NCBI RefSeq assembly: GCF_029227915.1
Contig: NC_079885.1
Span: 8,866,001 to 8,930,000 of the forward strand
DNA: 64,000 nt
Direction of reading: 5' to 3'
Origin: Hydractinia symbiolongicarpus
Lineage: Eukaryota; Cnidaria; Hydrozoa; Anthoathecata; Hydractiniidae
This document shows positions 61,236 through 64,000 of this stretch, piece by piece (the stretch's first letter is position 1; every line of letters starts with the position of its first letter). Below the pieces are notes generated by a model. The model had not been told where the DNA came from and searched no databases. It saw only the letters and a program-made list of their open reading frames with translations. The position numbers and the translations under genes were made by a program.

Positions 61236-64000
61236 CTAAAAAACAAAGTCGGCTTCCGTCATATCGATAGCCCATTGAAACTTTTGTCGTTGCGTTTTGT
61301 TATAAACTTTTTCGATGGGTACTTCATGCTTTTTACACCTATAAAAACGAAAATATTATGTCCATAAAAAACAGGCTACGTATAAGTAAAGGGCAAACGA
61401 GACTTTATCTATGGTGCAGCATAAACCGAAAGAAATAAAAATTTACCAAGCCACAGATATCCTAGGGTCTAGATAATTCAGCTTAGATGTTCCCAACGCT
61501 ATTTCTTTATTCTCCTCCTAGAAAATGTATATATCGAACAAAATATAAAACACAACACAACAACACAAATGCTTCAGTCGTGTTTACTTAAAATTCAACT
61601 ACTAACCTTATCTGTCATATTAACTTCTAATTTGAAATACTGTTCTTCCAGACGTTGTAACTGCTTTTTCTTTTTTTCAATCAAGTTTTTCACTCGCTCG
61701 CTTTTACCTTGCTCGTGATATTCACGTTTGTAATTCTTGATTTCTTTCTTTGTATTCTTTATGGCTTTCTTTTTATCTTTGAGCTATAAATTCAGGGTAC
61801 TCAAAAACGTTAAAACATCATAAACGCTAAATAACTTCAACCCGTGTAAACAGGTACTGTACCTTAGCAACTAGATTCTCCATTTGTTTGTCAAAAGTTT
61901 TCGGTGCTGCACGTTGATGGTTACATAGTATAGCAACAGCACGGTTAGCTCTGTTATACTGTAAAAACTTCGCCGTTACGCTAGCTCCCGGTTCCGTAAG
62001 TTCGTCTAATTGTTGTTGAAGAGTGCTACTCGCGTTATATGTACGGAATACTTTAGCGGTTAATCCAGGCATCTGCTCACTGAGGAATTTATTAAGTGAA
62101 GTAGTCTATAAGATAAACCGCACGGAATGATGACTATATGAGTTCTTTTAAATAGATAGTACAAAGAAAGGAAAAGTTCTCCTTACCGAAAGCCGATCAA
62201 ACAAATCATCTCCAGCCTGCTTTCCTTGCATGAACAGTTGTAAATTTTTAAAAACCTAAACAAGAGTAACAAAACATCAGACCGAAAATCTTGGTCAAAC
62301 TCCAAAGTTGTCTGACATATTCGATATATTTTACACACTCACCCGTTTTTCAACAGGAACATTATTTGTGTATCTAATAGAATCTTTACCCAAGAAGTCG
62401 AATTCAACAACATATTCTTGGTCGTCTTTCTCCGGATGTAATTCTAATGGTATTAAAATGATTATCAACACTGTATTTATAGATCTTCAGAAATAAATCA
62501 ATTAAAAATAGTCCTATTACAAAGGCTTTTTCTGAAAAATGATAGATATTCAAGACTTTTAAGTCAGCTAGTCAATTTTAAAGGTTTTTAATTATCTGGC
62601 ACACACCATAGAATAATAACTCAATCAAGAAATTTACACCATGAAAACTTGTTCCACTTACTTATATGCTCAACACGTAGAGAACAACAACCAACAGTAT
62701 CTGCCGATTCGCCTTCTTCTTTCTCGTGACCAGCTCTAAGAGCGAGCTTGTCAATGAAATACATAGCTACGCCACGTTGACGTAACCTCATCTCCTTTGA
62801 CTTCCAGTCATCCTTATACTGTGTACGAATACTGTCAACATTATCCTTTAATTTTCGAGCTGTTTCATATTTTTGCCAATCCTTTTCACCTTTCATTCTT
62901 GTAGCTGCATTTAACATAACATACTTATAATTACCAGCAATATTCTCGATCCAACAAGCCAACCAACTCACCTAAAAACATGATGTAGGGTTTAAATTAG
63001 TCGTCTTCACGTAACAAATTTATTAAATCTAAAAGTGAAATTCACAGAATAAATTCAAGAGTTTTATGAAGGAAGAAATACTAAAAACTACGAAAACGAT
63101 TTGCCTTCAAAAGCCCAACCTTGTTTTTCAATACAACAAACACGCTTTTATGAAGTCAAGTACAAGTCGTATCCAAATAAGAAAAAAAGGAAAAAAAACA
63201 TTTGTTGATATTGAGTCAGATTTATTGCATGTCAGGTAATCTAGTCAATATCTGAAAATAAATATCCACAAAAAAAAGATAAGTGTTACCTTACTCCAAA
63301 ATAAATCACGAAATATAAGGTTATTGTAGAAAGCAAATTATTAAAAAACAGACGTACTGTATTATCATGTTGCACAGCCTTCCACTTCTCTCCTGGAGGA
63401 GGTTTAGGTACTTCTGCTCCCCTAAAACCAACAAGTTTTAACTGTTAAAACTTTAATTCCAGAATCATACTTAACCAAAAAAAAGCTTCTTACTTTCCAA
63501 TGTTAATGATAACTTCTTTCGCAGATACTCTTTTCTTCAACTTTCCTTGTTTTGGATGATCTCCACGTCCTCTGAACAATCCAGGAGGTTCAATACGAAA
63601 ATTTCCAACTTTTTGTTTGTGTCCATCCATCATACAAAACCCATACTCTTCACTTAGTTGTAGGTTAGCCTCCTTGATGACATTTTTTTCCTCTTTTGTC
63701 ATGTTCTTACGCTCCTCTGACAACTGCAAGCAAAAAATTAATGTTAAAATACTTTTCTGTTTAAAGGGACTACAATAATCATTAAAAAAATGGTCAACGC
63801 CATCTGTACAAGTGCTGAATAGTATACAGCCTACCCCTTAAAACGTGCTTAGTTTGCAATTAGGCAGTACTTTTACTCTATCACACATTACAAATATCAA
63901 ACATAAGAAAAATTTAAAACCTTTTTAAAATGTTCAGCCATCTCCTTGAAATCACACAATTCTAACTTTTTAATAACTTTTCTCTCTTCTGAAGTCATTT
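61236..64000 (-). CDS. TOP1: DNA topoisomerase I (type IB), 3' part
   Basis: Nuclear enzyme that relaxes supercoils by a transient 3'-phosphotyrosyl single-strand break. Exons in the window: 63921-64000 (continues beyond the edge), 63494-63723, 63358-63421, 62662-62971, 62343-62443, 62187-62255, 61863-62105, 61607-61783, 61447-61517, 61236-61338; all join in phase. Core-domain marks: [104 protein letters not shown] charged linker follows ([18 protein letters not shown]). The C-terminal domain [15 protein letters not shown] contains the catalytic Tyr in the expected SKLNYLDPR. The protein ends [15 protein letters not shown]. Catalytic Arg, Lys and His of the core appear within the conserved blocks. 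The N-terminal region is outside the window. Confidence 0.97.

Overview
The window is animal nuclear DNA. It is AT-rich, genes are split into many short exons with GT-AG introns, and it holds SINE, LINE, MITE and Helitron copies. Protein matches are to conserved metazoan genes. The base composition and repeat load suggest an invertebrate, most likely a cnidarian, but that placement is inference. All host genes I could model run on the minus strand.

Layout from left to right. 1-108 is the end of a hAT-like repeat. 306-410 may be a last exon of a plus-strand gene. 1226-6156 is Derlin-1 (8 coding exons, 248 aa; ER-associated degradation). 8866-10200 is a two-exon gene I do not recognise. 11346-28137 is the regulatory subunit 1 of protein phosphatase 4 (18 coding exons, 980 aa, HEAT repeats). 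30889-59832 is CARMIL, the capping-protein/Arp2/3/myosin-I linker (42 coding exons, 1462 aa), with a first intron of about 11.6 kb. 61236-64000 is the 3' part of DNA topoisomerase I (10 exons; the 5' part lies beyond the window). Exon borders were read by eye. Reading phase is consistent through every junction of these four conserved genes.

The introns and spacers hold mobile DNA. The main item is a 7.2-kb DNA transposon at 52150-59341 in CARMIL intron 1. It has 22-bp perfect terminal inverted repeats, a TAA target duplication, dense CGTCTC-type subterminal motifs, and two spliced minus-strand genes: a DDE transposase, and a protein that joins a Tudor/chromo-barrel-like N-terminus, a coiled coil and a C-terminal BEN-like domain. 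Other elements are three copies of one tRNA-derived SINE (7401, 27266, 49140), two copies of a MITE (26427, 48234), four short Helitron-like elements of about 115-140 bp (9580, 14540, 19059, 27705) plus a longer Helitron-like relic (29494), and a decayed LINE fragment with a PHD-like finger inserted in its reverse-transcriptase ORF (36281).

The host genes are not an operon. They are unrelated housekeeping functions: ER protein quality control, PP4 signalling, actin regulation and DNA topology.
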